Position numbers and translations under genes: made by a program. The notes below the pieces were generated by a model, which worked only from the letters and a program-made list of their open reading frames with translations, was not told the origin of the DNA and ran no database searches. Shown in pieces: positions 37,109 through 47,504 of a stretch of 64,000 nt of DNA; position 1 is the stretch's first letter; each line of letters starts with the position of its first letter. Source of the stretch: Caulobacter sp. 602-2 (lineage in GTDB: Bacteria > Pseudomonadota > Alphaproteobacteria > Caulobacterales > Caulobacteraceae); NCBI RefSeq assembly GCF_011043625.1, contig NZ_JAAKGT010000004.1, positions 1 to 64,000 of the forward strand, in the 5' to 3' direction.

Positions 37109-37304
37109 GAAGTCCCCTGCTTGGCTTTGCCCGCCTATTTAGGACGTCACGGCGCGCAGGCGAACCTAAACCTCGGGCGCCCAGACATACTTTGATACAT
37201 TCGCGCCCGCCTCGTCTTCCCGCTTGAAGCCTTGCGTAGAAGGCCATTCGATCCGATATTTCACACGTGTCCCCTCGGGGACGTTGGAATAAGGGTTTCT
37301 TTCG

Positions 37305-38051
37305 ATGAACGACTTCAACCGCGACTATGCGCGCACGATCCCGGCGGATCGCGTCGACATGTCGGTTGACGCCGGGCTGCGCAGCTTCATGCTCGGCGTC
37401 TACAACAAGGTGGCGCTGGGCCTGCTCCTGTCGGCCGCCCTCGCCTGGACGACCAGCTCGTTCCCGCCCGTGCGCGACCTGCTGTTCCAGGTGAACGGCA
37501 ACCGCGTCGGCTACACCCTGCTGGGCATGGTCATCGCCTTCGCCCCGCTGGGCATCCTGCTGTTCTCGAGCTTCGTGATGAAGTCGATCAACCCGCGCAC
37601 CGCGGGCGTGATCTACTGGTCGATCGTGTCGCTGATCGGCGCGTCGCTCGGCACCGTGGTGCTGATGTACACCGGCGGCAGCGTGGCCTCGACCTTCCTG
37701 ATCACGGCCACCGCCTTCGGCGCGCTCAGCCTGTTCGGCTACACCACCAAGAAGGACCTGACCGGCTTCGGCAGCTTCCTGATCATCGGCTTGGTCGGTC
37801 TGATCCTGGCTTCGATCGTGTCGCTGTTCTTCCCGTCGGGCCCGCTGGTCTTCGCGATCAACGCCATCGGCGTGCTGATCTTCGCCGGCCTGATCGCCTA
37901 CGACACGCAGAACCTGAAGATGACCTACTACCAGGTCGGCGGCGACGCGGCCGCCAAGTCGGTGGCCACCAACTACGGCGCGCTGAACCTGTACCTGGAC
38001 TTCATCAACCTGTTCCGCTTCCTGCTGTTCTTCCTGGGCGACCGCCGCTAA
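37305..38051 (+). CDS. Bax inhibitor-1/YccA family membrane protein
   Basis: The 248-residue protein has seven likely membrane helices and the BI-1 C-terminal signature FAGLIAYDTQNLKM with the Asp that gates Ca2+ leak in characterised homologues, followed by ALNLYLDFINLFRFLL. In bacteria the family is linked to membrane protein quality control by FtsH. It is monocistronic with a strong terminator 25 bp downstream. Confidence 0.95.
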   Translation: MNDFNRDYARTIPADRVDMSVDAGLRSFMLGVYNKVALGLLLSAALAWTTSSFPPVRDLLFQVNGNRVGYTLLGMVIAFAPLGILLFSSFVMKSINPRTAGVIYWSIVSLIGASLGTVVLMYTGGSVASTFLITATAFGALSLFGYTTKKDLTGFGSFLIIGLVGLILASIVSLFFPSGPLVFAINAIGVLIFAGLIAYDTQNLKMTYYQVGGDAAAKSVATNYGALNLYLDFINLFRFLLFFLGDRR

Positions 38052-38073
38052 GGCGCCTTCCAGGCACAAACGA

Positions 38074-38108
38074 CGAAGCCCCGGCGGATCGCTCCGCCGG
38101 GGCTTTTT
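38074..38108 (+). terminator. intrinsic terminator of the BI-1 gene
   Basis: AAGCCCCGGCGGA (38076-38088) pairs perfectly with TCCGCCGGGGCTT (38093-38105) around TCGC, followed by TTTTT and C on the plus strand. Confidence 0.92.
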
Positions 38109-38126
38109 CGTGGGCGGCCCCCAAGA

Positions 38127-38456
38127 TCAGTCGACGACCTTGAACTTGCCCTTGTCGAACAGCCGCAGCACCTGGGCCAGGTCGTGGCCGCGCTTGAGCA
38201 CCATGCCGCCCTGGCCGCGCACCAGCCACTGACCCTGCTTGCGGGCCAGCTCCGGCCACTTCTCGACGCGGTACAGAGGGGCCTCGGCGGCATGGCGGAA
38301 GATCGAGAAGGCCGCGTGGTCGCTCGCGCCGCCCATGCCGTAGTCGCGCCACTCGCCGGCCGCGACCATCCGGCCGTAGAGGCGTAGGAGCTGGTCGATC
38401 TCGCGACGCTCGAAGAACACGACGCCGCCGACGGGAGGGGAAACGTCCAGGGCCAT
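38127..38456 (-). CDS. DUF2794 family protein
   Basis: The 109-residue protein is a full DUF2794 member: VVFFERREIDQLLRLYGRMVAAGEWRDY near the N-terminus, then SIFRHAAEAPLYRVEK and LARKQGQWLV. The family is restricted to alphaproteobacteria and has no known activity. It is divergent from the tandem structured elements described below, and its promoter must lie within about 140 bp of the first of them. Confidence 0.9.
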   Translation of the reverse strand: MALDVSPPVGGVVFFERREIDQLLRLYGRMVAAGEWRDYGMGGASDHAAFSIFRHAAEAPLYRVEKWPELARKQGQWLVRGQGGMVLKRGHDLAQVLRLFDKGKFKVVD

Positions 38457-38550
38457 GGAGCGAATCCTAACCCCAAATCAGGGGTTCAGGCGAGCGTCGC
38501 GCATTTGCAACATCGGTCGACGAAGCGAAAAGCCAAGCTGGACCAGGCCA

Positions 38551-38603
38551 CGAAATGACCTTGTTTCGGTCCTTCGCCCGCCCGGTTCGAGGGCGAAAAA
38601 GTC
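38551..38603 (+). promoter_or_regulatory. conserved block upstream of element A
   Basis: CGAAATGACCTTG (38551-38563) has a near-identical partner, CGAAACGACCCTG, exactly 280 bp downstream (38831-38843). The weaker CGAAAAA at 38594 aligns with CGATAGT at 38874. These blocks keep the same distance to the following stem in both copies, as expected for a promoter or regulator site. I cannot fit a standard -35/-10 spacing. Confidence 0.5.
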
Positions 38604-38756
38604 AGTGTCGGCTGATCGGACACCCCACGGTCCTGGATCCTGAACAGCCCCCCCAGCCCCCCTCGATCGCGGGCCGGTCAGCCGACAGACCAATCAAGAG
38701 AACCCCTCTCTTAACTGCAGAGCCCGCGTGGAAACCCCTCCCACGCGGGCTTTTCG
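38600..38756 (+). ncRNA. candidate structured small RNA, copy A of a tandem pair
   Basis: A perfect 10-bp stem (TGTCGGCTGA 38606-38615 with TCAGCCGACA 38678-38687) closes a 62-nt domain holding CGGTCC, GGATCCTGAACAGCCCC (38635-38651) and two long C-runs. A second hairpin (AAGAGA 38696-38701, TCTCTT 38707-38712) has a CCCC loop. The intrinsic terminator pairs GCCCGCGTGG (38722-38731) with CCACGCGGGC (38741-38750), has CCCCTC in the loop, and ends in TTTT. No ORF with a credible start fits. The C-rich loops could pair with ribosome-binding sites of mRNAs. The exact 5' end is uncertain. Confidence 0.75.
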
Positions 38757-38830
38757 CATCTGGACCCCAGCCCCTTTCGGCGCGGCTTTCGGAACTGCAA
38801 AGATCGCCACAGAGGCGCCCCAGCCCGTCG

Positions 38831-38883
38831 CGAAACGACCCTGATCGCGCCCTCAGCCGGCCGCGCGGGCCCTCGATAGTCTC
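38831..38883 (+). promoter_or_regulatory. conserved block upstream of element B
   Basis: CGAAACGACCCTG (38831-38843) is the counterpart of the block before element A, at the same offset of 55 nt from the stem. The 75 bp between the end of A and this block are not conserved in any way I can see. Confidence 0.5.
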
Positions 38884-39045
38884 ATGGTCGGTCGATCGGA
38901 ACGCCTCGCGGTCCGGGATCCTGAACAGCCCCTCCAGCCCTCCGGCTCGCGGGCGGCCCGTTCGACCGACGCGTATCTTCTATCCCCTCCCCCTAAAGAC
39001 CCCGCTTCGCCGATCATCCCCTAAGGCGAGGCGGGGTTTCTTTTG
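38880..39045 (+). ncRNA. candidate structured small RNA, copy B of a tandem pair
   Basis: The stem GTCGGTCGA (38887-38895) with TCGACCGAC (38962-38970) is perfect and differs from copy A by two compensatory pairs. Inside are the invariant TCGGA, CGGTCC, GGATCCTGAACAGCCCC (38916-38932) and TCGCGGGC, with CCCCTCC and CCCTCC as the C-rich segment. A single-stranded CCCCTCCCCC follows (about 38984-38993). The terminator pairs ACCCCGC/CGCC (38999-39011) with GGCG/GCGGGGT (39025-39037), with CCCC in the loop and TTTCTTTT after it. Conservation of structure over sequence argues for a functional RNA. Confidence 0.75.
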
Positions 39046-39110
39046 CGCGCCCACGTCGGATTGACGCTCGTAAACTTCATCGCCCACAATGGGTGCGAGG
39101 GGGAGATGTC

Positions 39111-39767
39111 ATGATCAACGGCCGCGATCTGGCGATTGCGATCAGCACGGGCGTGCTAGCCTTCGCCCTGCCGATGGGCGCGGCGTCGGGTCCGGCGCGG
39201 ACCTCCGGCTATTTCCCACTCGAGTTCCGCAAGCCCTCGATCCTCTGCCCGATCTTCACCCGCCGGCCGATCATGACCAGCCATGAGGACGAATGGTATT
39301 CCGGCACGCTTTCAGCCGCCGCCGAGCCGTCGCTCTATGCCTATTCGCGCCAGCGCCATCCATCAGGGGTCCGGGCCTACCGTCTGATCATCCTGCCCAG
39401 CTTCGACAAGCCGGTGATCGTGCGGCTGAACCGCCGAGCCAGCGGCGAGATCGATCTGATCGCCAAGCGCCTGTCCGGCGCCGGCGGCTATGATCCGGGC
39501 CAACTGGAAAAGGCCGGCGTCGTGCGTCGAACCCTGACCCCGAACGAGGCAAGGCAGTTCCAGGCCATGCTGGCCAGGGCCGGCAAGCTCAACCGGCGCC
39601 CCGTCACCTGCACCATGGGCCTCGACGGGTCGGAATGGATCCTGGAGTCGGCGGACGGCGGGACCTACCGCTATGTGAACCGCTGGTCGCCCGAGCGCGG
39701 CGACGAGCGGGCGCTGGGCGAGTTCATGCTCGGCCTGGCCGGCTGGCGACCGCCAAGGGGGTACTGA
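39111..39767 (+). CDS. hypothetical secreted protein
   Basis: The 218-residue protein begins with a signal peptide (MINGRDLAIAISTGVLAFAL, cleaved near residue 27) and continues into a mixed domain with DEWYSGTLSAAAEPSLY and a central LIILPSFDKPVIVRLNRR. Two Cys (ILCPIF and VTCTMG) may pair in the periplasm. I know no family. The ATG at 39111 follows GAGGGGGAG; an in-frame ATG 18 nt upstream has no such site. It starts 66 bp after the terminator of element B. Confidence 0.78.
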   Translation: MINGRDLAIAISTGVLAFALPMGAASGPARTSGYFPLEFRKPSILCPIFTRRPIMTSHEDEWYSGTLSAAAEPSLYAYSRQRHPSGVRAYRLIILPSFDKPVIVRLNRRASGEIDLIAKRLSGAGGYDPGQLEKAGVVRRTLTPNEARQFQAMLARAGKLNRRPVTCTMGLDGSEWILESADGGTYRYVNRWSPERGDERALGEFMLGLAGWRPPRGY

Positions 39768-39779
39768 GCGGGATCCGCC

Positions 39780-40490
39780 CTATCGGCTCTTGCCGCCGGG
39801 GGGCAGCACGCCCAGCACCCGGCCGCCCTTGGCGCCCTGCACGATGACGGCGGTGGCCAGTTCGTCGTCCTTGGCCAGGGCCGGCAGGCGGTACATCTTC
39901 GGACGGCCCGTCCAGGCGCCGATCTTGACGATCTCGCGCACCACGTTGCGGTGGACGATGGTCTGGCCGCGATTGTCGCCGCGCTTGACGGCGATCTCCT
40001 GCTTGCGCGGATCAAAACGCACCAGCCACACCTCGGCTCCGCCCCGCGGCGACGCGCCCGAGCCGATGGCGACCCGATTGGTCCCGACGAACTCCATGTC
40101 CGGGGCCGGCGGCAGGTGGGCGGTCTCGATCAGGCGCTCGACGGTCTCGGCCTTGGCGCCCGAGGCCTGCACCTTGCCGGCCACCACCACCTGGGGCGTG
40201 GGCACGTCGCGCAGAGCAAAAGCCTTGGCGTAGGCCCGCTGGCGCTCGACGAAGGCCGGCTTGGCGAAGGTGTCCTTCCAGCCGAGATAGTCCCAGTAGT
40301 CGACCGAGTAGGTCAGGGCCAGGACGTCGTCGCGCTCGGCGAGCTCGGCGGCCGCCTGGTTGGCCTTGCCGCAGGACGAACAGCCCTGGGCGGTGAACAG
40401 CTCGACCAGCACGGGCGACTTGGCCGCGGCCGGGGCGGCGACGAGGCTCGTCAGGACGAGGGAGACAAGAGAGATCAAGGCCGTACGCAT
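39780..40490 (-). CDS. DUF1223 thioredoxin-like secreted protein
   Basis: The 236-residue protein has a signal peptide (ending AAPAAA near residue 23) and a DUF1223 domain with the motif VELFTAQGCSSCGKAN (CxxC near residues 36-39), DYWDYLGWKDTFA and TPQVVVAGK. The fold is thioredoxin-like and the CSSC suggests periplasmic thiol redox activity. It is transcribed alone, convergent with the unknown secreted protein. Confidence 0.92.
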   Translation of the reverse strand: MRTALISLVSLVLTSLVAAPAAAKSPVLVELFTAQGCSSCGKANQAAAELAERDDVLALTYSVDYWDYLGWKDTFAKPAFVERQRAYAKAFALRDVPTPQVVVAGKVQASGAKAETVERLIETAHLPPAPDMEFVGTNRVAIGSGASPRGGAEVWLVRFDPRKQEIAVKRGDNRGQTIVHRNVVREIVKIGAWTGRPKMYRLPALAKDDELATAVIVQGAKGGRVLGVLPPGGKSR

Positions 40491-40611
40491 GTGCGGCGCA
40501 CTTAAGCCAAGAAAGCGCTGCGTCGCCCCTCACGAGGCCGTGAAATGGCCGCTTCAAGGCCCGGAAATCCACACGACAACGATGTCGGCCCCCCGACGGA
40601 CCATCGGGCAA

Positions 40612-40645
40612 AGCAAAACGGCCGGCCCCAGGGGGACCGGCCGTC
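40612..40645 (-). terminator. intrinsic terminator of acnA
   Basis: ACGGCCGG (40618-40625) pairs with CCGGCCGT (40637-40644). On the minus strand the stem is followed by TTTGCTTT, 30 bp after the acnA stop. Confidence 0.82.
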
Positions 40646-40675
40646 TCGTTATTCAGCCTGAAAAGGCGCTTGCGC

Positions 40676-43363
<2,688 letters not shown>

Positions 43364-43544
43364 TTGGAAGGATCCCTTCTCTGTTCACGGCCGCCGGAAA
43401 ACCACTCCCGGGATCGCGCGATCGAGGCGGACCCACAGCGTCCATCCTCGCGCCGCGTACGCCCCATCCAATGCGGAGGGTGACGGCCGAGCGCTTCTTA
43501 GCGCCGGTTACCCACAACGTCCATGCGCGGCGCATGGACTTCCA

Positions 43545-44162
43545 ATGATGAGAGCCGTTCGCATAAAGGGTTTGAGCCTCTCGCGGGGCGAACGGACCCT
43601 GTTTTCGGGGCTCGATCTGGAGCTCGAAAGCGGCGACGCCGTGGCCCTCGTGGGCCGCAACGGCGCGGGCAAGACCAGCCTGCTGCGGGCCGTCGCCGGC
43701 CTGCTGCGACCCCAGGCCGGAACCATCGGTTTCGAAGGCTCCGAAGGGCGGATACTCGAGGCCGAAGTCGCCCGCGCCGATCACCTGCATCTGGCCGGTC
43801 ATCACGACGGGCTGAAGACCGCCCGCACCGCCTGGGAGGAGCTCCTGTTCCAGGCCCGCTGGACCGGTGGGACCGAGGCTTCGGCCCGGGCCGCCGTCGA
43901 ACGGCTGGAACTGTCGCGGCTGCTGGACCTGGAGGTCCGCCGCCTGTCGGCCGGCCAGCGCCGCCGCGTGTCGCTGGCCCGCCTGCTGGCCAGCCCCCGC
44001 CCCCTGTGGCTGCTCGACGAGCCGATGGCGCCGCTGGACGCCGCCCATCGCGCCGCCTTCGGCGAGATCATGGCGCAGCACCTCGCCGGCGGCGGCATGG
44101 TTCTGGCCGCCGTGCACGACCCCCTGCCCGTCCCCGCCCGGCTGGTGGAGATCGGCGCATGA
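43545..44162 (+). CDS. ccmA: heme ABC exporter ATP-binding protein CcmA
   Basis: The 205-residue ATPase has Walker [10 protein letters not shown] (near residue 37), signature [15 protein letters not shown] (about 132-146) and Walker [13 protein letters not shown]. With CcmB it releases holo-CcmE from the CcmCD complex in cytochrome c maturation. A double ATG marks the start; the first is at 43545. Its TGA overlaps the ccmB ATG (ATGA), a coupled arrangement. Confidence 0.95.
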   Translation: MMRAVRIKGLSLSRGERTLFSGLDLELESGDAVALVGRNGAGKTSLLRAVAGLLRPQAGTIGFEGSEGRILEAEVARADHLHLAGHHDGLKTARTAWEELLFQARWTGGTEASARAAVERLELSRLLDLEVRRLSAGQRRRVSLARLLASPRPLWLLDEPMAPLDAAHRAAFGEIMAQHLAGGGMVLAAVHDPLPVPARLVEIGA

Positions 44163-44824
44163 GGGGGTTTAGCGTCCTCTTCCGGCGCGAATTCGCCCTG
44201 GCCTGGGGCCGGGGTGGCGGCCCGCTGCTGGCCCTGGCCTTCTACGCCTGCGTCGTCACCCTGCTGCCGCTGGCCGCCGGCCGCGCGCCCGAGCGGCTGG
44301 CCAGCCTGGCCCCAGGCATCGCCTGGCTGGCCCTGGCCCTGGCCGCCCTGCTCTCGCTGGAGCGCCTGTTCGAGCGCGACTTCGAAGACGGCGCGCTCGA
44401 CCTTCTGGCCCTGGGCCCGGCGCCCCTCGAAGCCGTCGCAGCGGCGAAGTGCCTGGCCCACTGGCTGGCGGCCGGCGCGCCGCTGGCCCTGGCCGCCCCT
44501 GTCGCGGCCGTGATCCTCGGCGCCTCGCCGTCGATCGCGCCCCTGCTGTTCGTCTGCGCCCTGGCCGGAGGCCTGGCCTTCTCGTTCCTGGGCGGACTGG
44601 GCGCCGCCCTGGCCCTGGGCAGCAAGCGCGGCGGCCTGCTGGTGGCCGTCATCGTGCTGCCGCTCTACGCCCCGCCGGTGATCTTCGGGGCCGGCGCGCT
44701 GGACGCCCTTTCCGGCGGCCTGCCGTGGACGGGAGGCCTGCTGTTCCTGCTGGCCTACAGCGCCGCGGCGATCGCGCTCAGCCCGCTGGCCATGGCCGCG
44801 GCCTGCCGCAACGCCCTCGACTAG
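44159..44824 (+). CDS. ccmB: heme exporter protein CcmB
   Basis: The 221-residue membrane protein has six likely helices. The N-terminal [13 protein letters not shown] and the [17 protein letters not shown] stretch are typical of CcmB. It is the permease partner of CcmA. ccmC does not follow; about 4.5 kb of unrelated genes intervene. Its TAG stop overlaps that of the opposing gene in a CTAG. Confidence 0.95.
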   Translation: MRGFSVLFRREFALAWGRGGGPLLALAFYACVVTLLPLAAGRAPERLASLAPGIAWLALALAALLSLERLFERDFEDGALDLLALGPAPLEAVAAAKCLAHWLAAGAPLALAAPVAAVILGASPSIAPLLFVCALAGGLAFSFLGGLGAALALGSKRGGLLVAVIVLPLYAPPVIFGAGALDALSGGLPWTGGLLFLLAYSAAAIALSPLAMAAACRNALD

Positions 44825-45318
44825 GGGGTCATGCAGGCGGCCTCGACCACGGTGGCGTCCAGCGTGCCGGCGGCCGGAGCCTGCCAGTCCTGCTCGAAGC
44901 GATAGGCGTCCTCGGCTCCCTGCAGGTTGTTGTCGGGGTAGCGGAAGGCGGCGGCGTTGCGGAAGCGGTTGGCCGTGCAGTCGACCTCGACCAGCAGCTT
45001 TTCCGACCGGAAGGCCGGCGCGGTCGGCGCCTCGGCCTCGGTGCGCGGCTGGCGGAACTCGTGGCGGACCCAGACCCTGCCCCTGGGCGCGAGGCCGTCA
45101 TTGCCCTTGGCGGTCTTGGCGAACATCAGCACCGCCCCGTCCTCGCCGGCGGCGAAGAACGGCCAGCCGTCCGCGCGCACCTTGGCGGCCCAGCGGGGCA
45201 TGGCCTTGGCCTTCTCGCCGGGCGTGACGACCACGCCGTCGACGGAGGTCTGGCCCTCGGGCGGCTCCTGGGTCCCCAGCAGCAGGCCGAGCGCGAGCAT
45301 CAAGTTGGCGACAGCCAC
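44821..45318 (-). CDS. hypothetical secreted protein
   Basis: The 165-residue protein has a short hydrophobic N-terminus (MAVANLMLALGLLLG) that may be a signal peptide. A domain follows with RVWVRHEFRQPR and VEVDCTANRFRNAAAFRY, a pattern seen in small periplasmic proteins related to surface-adhesin E-like families. Two Cys (VDCTAN and EAACMTP) may form a disulphide. The function is unknown. It lies inside the split ccm cluster on the opposite strand. Confidence 0.8.
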   Translation of the reverse strand: MAVANLMLALGLLLGTQEPPEGQTSVDGVVVTPGEKAKAMPRWAAKVRADGWPFFAAGEDGAVLMFAKTAKGNDGLAPRGRVWVRHEFRQPRTEAEAPTAPAFRSEKLLVEVDCTANRFRNAAAFRYPDNNLQGAEDAYRFEQDWQAPAAGTLDATVVEAACMTP

Positions 45319-45415
45319 GCCGCGTCCTCCCGTCCGGCGCGCGGGGCGCCCTTTTCTTCGCTGCTGGTCACGGTAACATGGGTATCCGAGCGATCAACCG
45401 GCCGAGGATATCCGG

Positions 45416-45871
45416 ATGAGCAACAAGGCCGCCGCGCTGTCGCTTCTGCTGCTGGCGACCCTCGCCGGCGGGGCGCAGGCCGCGCCCGCCCGCAAGGACA
45501 GCTGGGGCAAGCCCGGCGTCAGCTACCTGAAATACCGCACCGACGCGGCCGAGTGCCTGCACCACGTCGAGACCGCCGCGCCGATGAAGCTGCCGCTGGT
45601 CGACGTGGTGTTCGAGATGGACATGGCGGTGAACCCCGAAGGCGGCCTCGACGCCATGTACGCCTATGCCGACCAGCACCGCATGCACATGAACCGCAAC
45701 TGGCGCGAGGTGCGCCGGCAGGCCACCGACGCCGTCGAGACCTGCCTGGCCGGCCGCGGCTACAGCCGGTTCAAGCTGACCAAGGCCGAGCGCCAGGAAC
45801 TGGAGGGCTTGCGCGCCGGCACGCCCGCGCGGCAGCTTTATCTGTGGCGGCTGGGATCGGAGCCGCGCTGA
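45416..45871 (+). CDS. hypothetical secreted protein
   Basis: The 151-residue protein has a signal peptide (MSNKAAALSLLLLATLAGGA, cleaved near residue 23) and an alpha-helical domain with two Cys (AECLHHV and ETCLAGRGY). The C-terminal CLAGRGYSRFKLT with a helix of charged residues resembles small envelope proteins annotated only as hypothetical. The next gene starts 17 bp after its stop with a strong ribosome-binding site, so they are probably co-transcribed. Confidence 0.8.
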   Translation: MSNKAAALSLLLLATLAGGAQAAPARKDSWGKPGVSYLKYRTDAAECLHHVETAAPMKLPLVDVVFEMDMAVNPEGGLDAMYAYADQHRMHMNRNWREVRRQATDAVETCLAGRGYSRFKLTKAERQELEGLRAGTPARQLYLWRLGSEPR

Positions 45872-45888
45872 GCCCAGGAGGCCGGTCG

Positions 45889-46317
45889 ATGAGCCTGACC
45901 GAGATCGCCCGCTTCGCCGACCTCGTCGAGGCCCAGGTCGCGGCCTCGCGCCTGCGGGCCGAAGGGATGCAGGTGCTGGTGCAGAACGAGCACTGGGGCG
46001 CCAGCGACTACCTGATGACCATCGCCATGGGCGGCTTTCGACTGTGGACCCCCGACGCGGACGCCGAAGAGGCGCGACGGCTGATCGCCGACCTGCGCGG
46101 CGGCGAGCCCGCCGCCGACGCCGACCGGCCGGGCCCGGCGGCCTCGACGGCCAAGGCGGGCGCGGCCCTGGCGCTGGCGGCGACCTTCGGGCCGACGGCC
46201 GGACTGCTTCTGGGCGGCAAGGGACGCGGCGGCTGGATGCGCGCCGTCGCGATCGGCGTCGCGGGCCTGTGCCTGGCGGTCGGGCTGGCGGCCTGGACCG
46301 CCTTCCTCCTGGGCTAG
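45889..46317 (+). CDS. DUF2007-type putative signal-transducing protein with C-terminal membrane helix
   Basis: The 142-residue protein has an N-terminal DUF2007-like domain: EIARFADLVEAQVAASRLRAEGMQV (about 4-28), then FRLWTPDADAEEARRLI. These resemble the PII-like small domains called putative signal-transducing proteins. Two hydrophobic segments (about 85-105 and 115-140) would anchor it in the membrane. AGGAGG precedes the ATG at 45889. The stop overlaps that of the opposing transporter gene in a CTAG. Confidence 0.82.
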   Translation: MSLTEIARFADLVEAQVAASRLRAEGMQVLVQNEHWGASDYLMTIAMGGFRLWTPDADAEEARRLIADLRGGEPAADADRPGPAASTAKAGAALALAATFGPTAGLLLGGKGRGGWMRAVAIGVAGLCLAVGLAAWTAFLLG

Positions 46318-47207
46318 GGCGCCGGGGCCGGTTCCGCCTGCAGGCTCGCCGGATCGGCCTGCTTCTCGCCCAGCACCACCACGAAGCTGCCGGCGATGAT
46401 CATCAGGCCGCCGACCGCCAGGGCCAGGCTCAGGTGGTCGCCGAACAGCAGCACGCCGATCGAGGCGCCCATCAGCGGCTCGATGTTGATGAACACCCCG
46501 GCGCTGGCGCTGCCCACGCGGGACGAGCCGTACTGCCAGGCGGCCGTCGCCAGCAGGGTCGACAGCAAGCCCAGGCCCAGCACGCCGCTCCAGGCGCTGA
46601 CCGACAGGTCCAGCTTGGGCGGGCCGTGCATGATCAGGGCGATCGGCAGCACGGTGAAGGCCGCGACGATCACGGTGACCGCCGGAATGGCCATCGGCGT
46701 CGGCGGCTTGGGCGCGCGCTTGAGCACCACCAGCCAGGCCAGGAAGATCAGCAGCGAGCCCAGCGACAGCGCCACGCCCAGCAGCGAGCCGGCGCCGTCG
46801 GGCTTGCCCGCGATCAGGGCCGCGCCGAGGGTGGCCGCGCCGACGCCCATCCACGAGGCCCGGCTGACCTTCTCGCCCATGACCTTGGCGCAGACGGCGA
46901 TCAGGGCCGGCATGGCCCCGACCAGCAGGGCCGCCAGGGTGACGCTGACATGCGCCAGACCCTCGAACTGCACCATGAACGCCACGCCGTACAGCGCGCC
47001 CGAGGCCAGCATCACCGGCGACTTGAAGAGGGCTCGGGCTTCCTTGGTCCGCAGCGCGAAAGGCGCGGCGACCACCGCCGCCACGACGAAGCGCAGCAGC
47101 ACCATGTGGGCCGCGTCGGTCTCGCGCAGGATCAGCTTGCCGAGTGGAAAGCCCAGGCCCCACAGCGTGCCGGCGAGGATCAGGGCGAGGAAGGCGACGC
47201 GTTTCAT
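46314..47207 (-). CDS. DMT superfamily (EamA) transporter
   Basis: The 297-residue protein has ten likely membrane helices in two EamA repeats (about 5-135 and 150-285). Landmarks are WGLGFPLGKLILRETD near the N-terminus and ASAGVFINIEPLMGASIGVLLFGD in the second repeat. Such carriers export metabolites or amino acids; the substrate cannot be told. The start at 47207 begins the first helix; an in-frame ATG 18 nt upstream is possible. Confidence 0.92.
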   Translation of the reverse strand: MKRVAFLALILAGTLWGLGFPLGKLILRETDAAHMVLLRFVVAAVVAAPFALRTKEARALFKSPVMLASGALYGVAFMVQFEGLAHVSVTLAALLVGAMPALIAVCAKVMGEKVSRASWMGVGAATLGAALIAGKPDGAGSLLGVALSLGSLLIFLAWLVVLKRAPKPPTPMAIPAVTVIVAAFTVLPIALIMHGPPKLDLSVSAWSGVLGLGLLSTLLATAAWQYGSSRVGSASAGVFINIEPLMGASIGVLLFGDHLSLALAVGGLMIIAGSFVVVLGEKQADPASLQAEPAPAP

Positions 47208-47504
47208 AGGGGCCTCATGGCGCATCCGCGCCCGCCTGGCGAGAGGCGGCGCGACCCGGATATGGCCCACGGACGTGTCAGGGCCTGTCAGCAAGGGCGC
47301 GCGCGAAGATGAAATTTTCGAAAGGCGGCGCATGGCGGCGCGGAAGCCACAGGATCAAGCGCTTGATTTGCAAGCACTTCGTATCACCCCTCCCGGCAAA
47401 GCTTCATTCGTGTAACATTGTTCACATCTTCAGACATTTTCACGCCACAACCGCCTCCAACCTAGGCCGCAGTTCGTCTTTCGCCCCTCTCGATGGAGAT
47501 CGCC
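47208..47504. other. 297-bp intergenic region between the EamA and Spy-like genes
   Basis: No gene or strong terminator is visible. An imperfect palindrome TGTAAC-ATT-GTTCACA at 47411-47426 lies about 80 bp before the Spy-like start and may be a regulator site. The AT-rich stretch 47400-47440 is the best place for the promoter. Confidence 0.4.

Noticed and set aside
38457-39110. Known stable RNAs (6S, 4.5S, tmRNA, RNase P) in the 650-bp gap
   Set aside because: None of their hallmark motifs is present: no GGAA-capped SRP loop, no RNase P GAGGAAAGTC, no tRNA-like ends and no long bubble hairpin. A duplicated element also argues against them.
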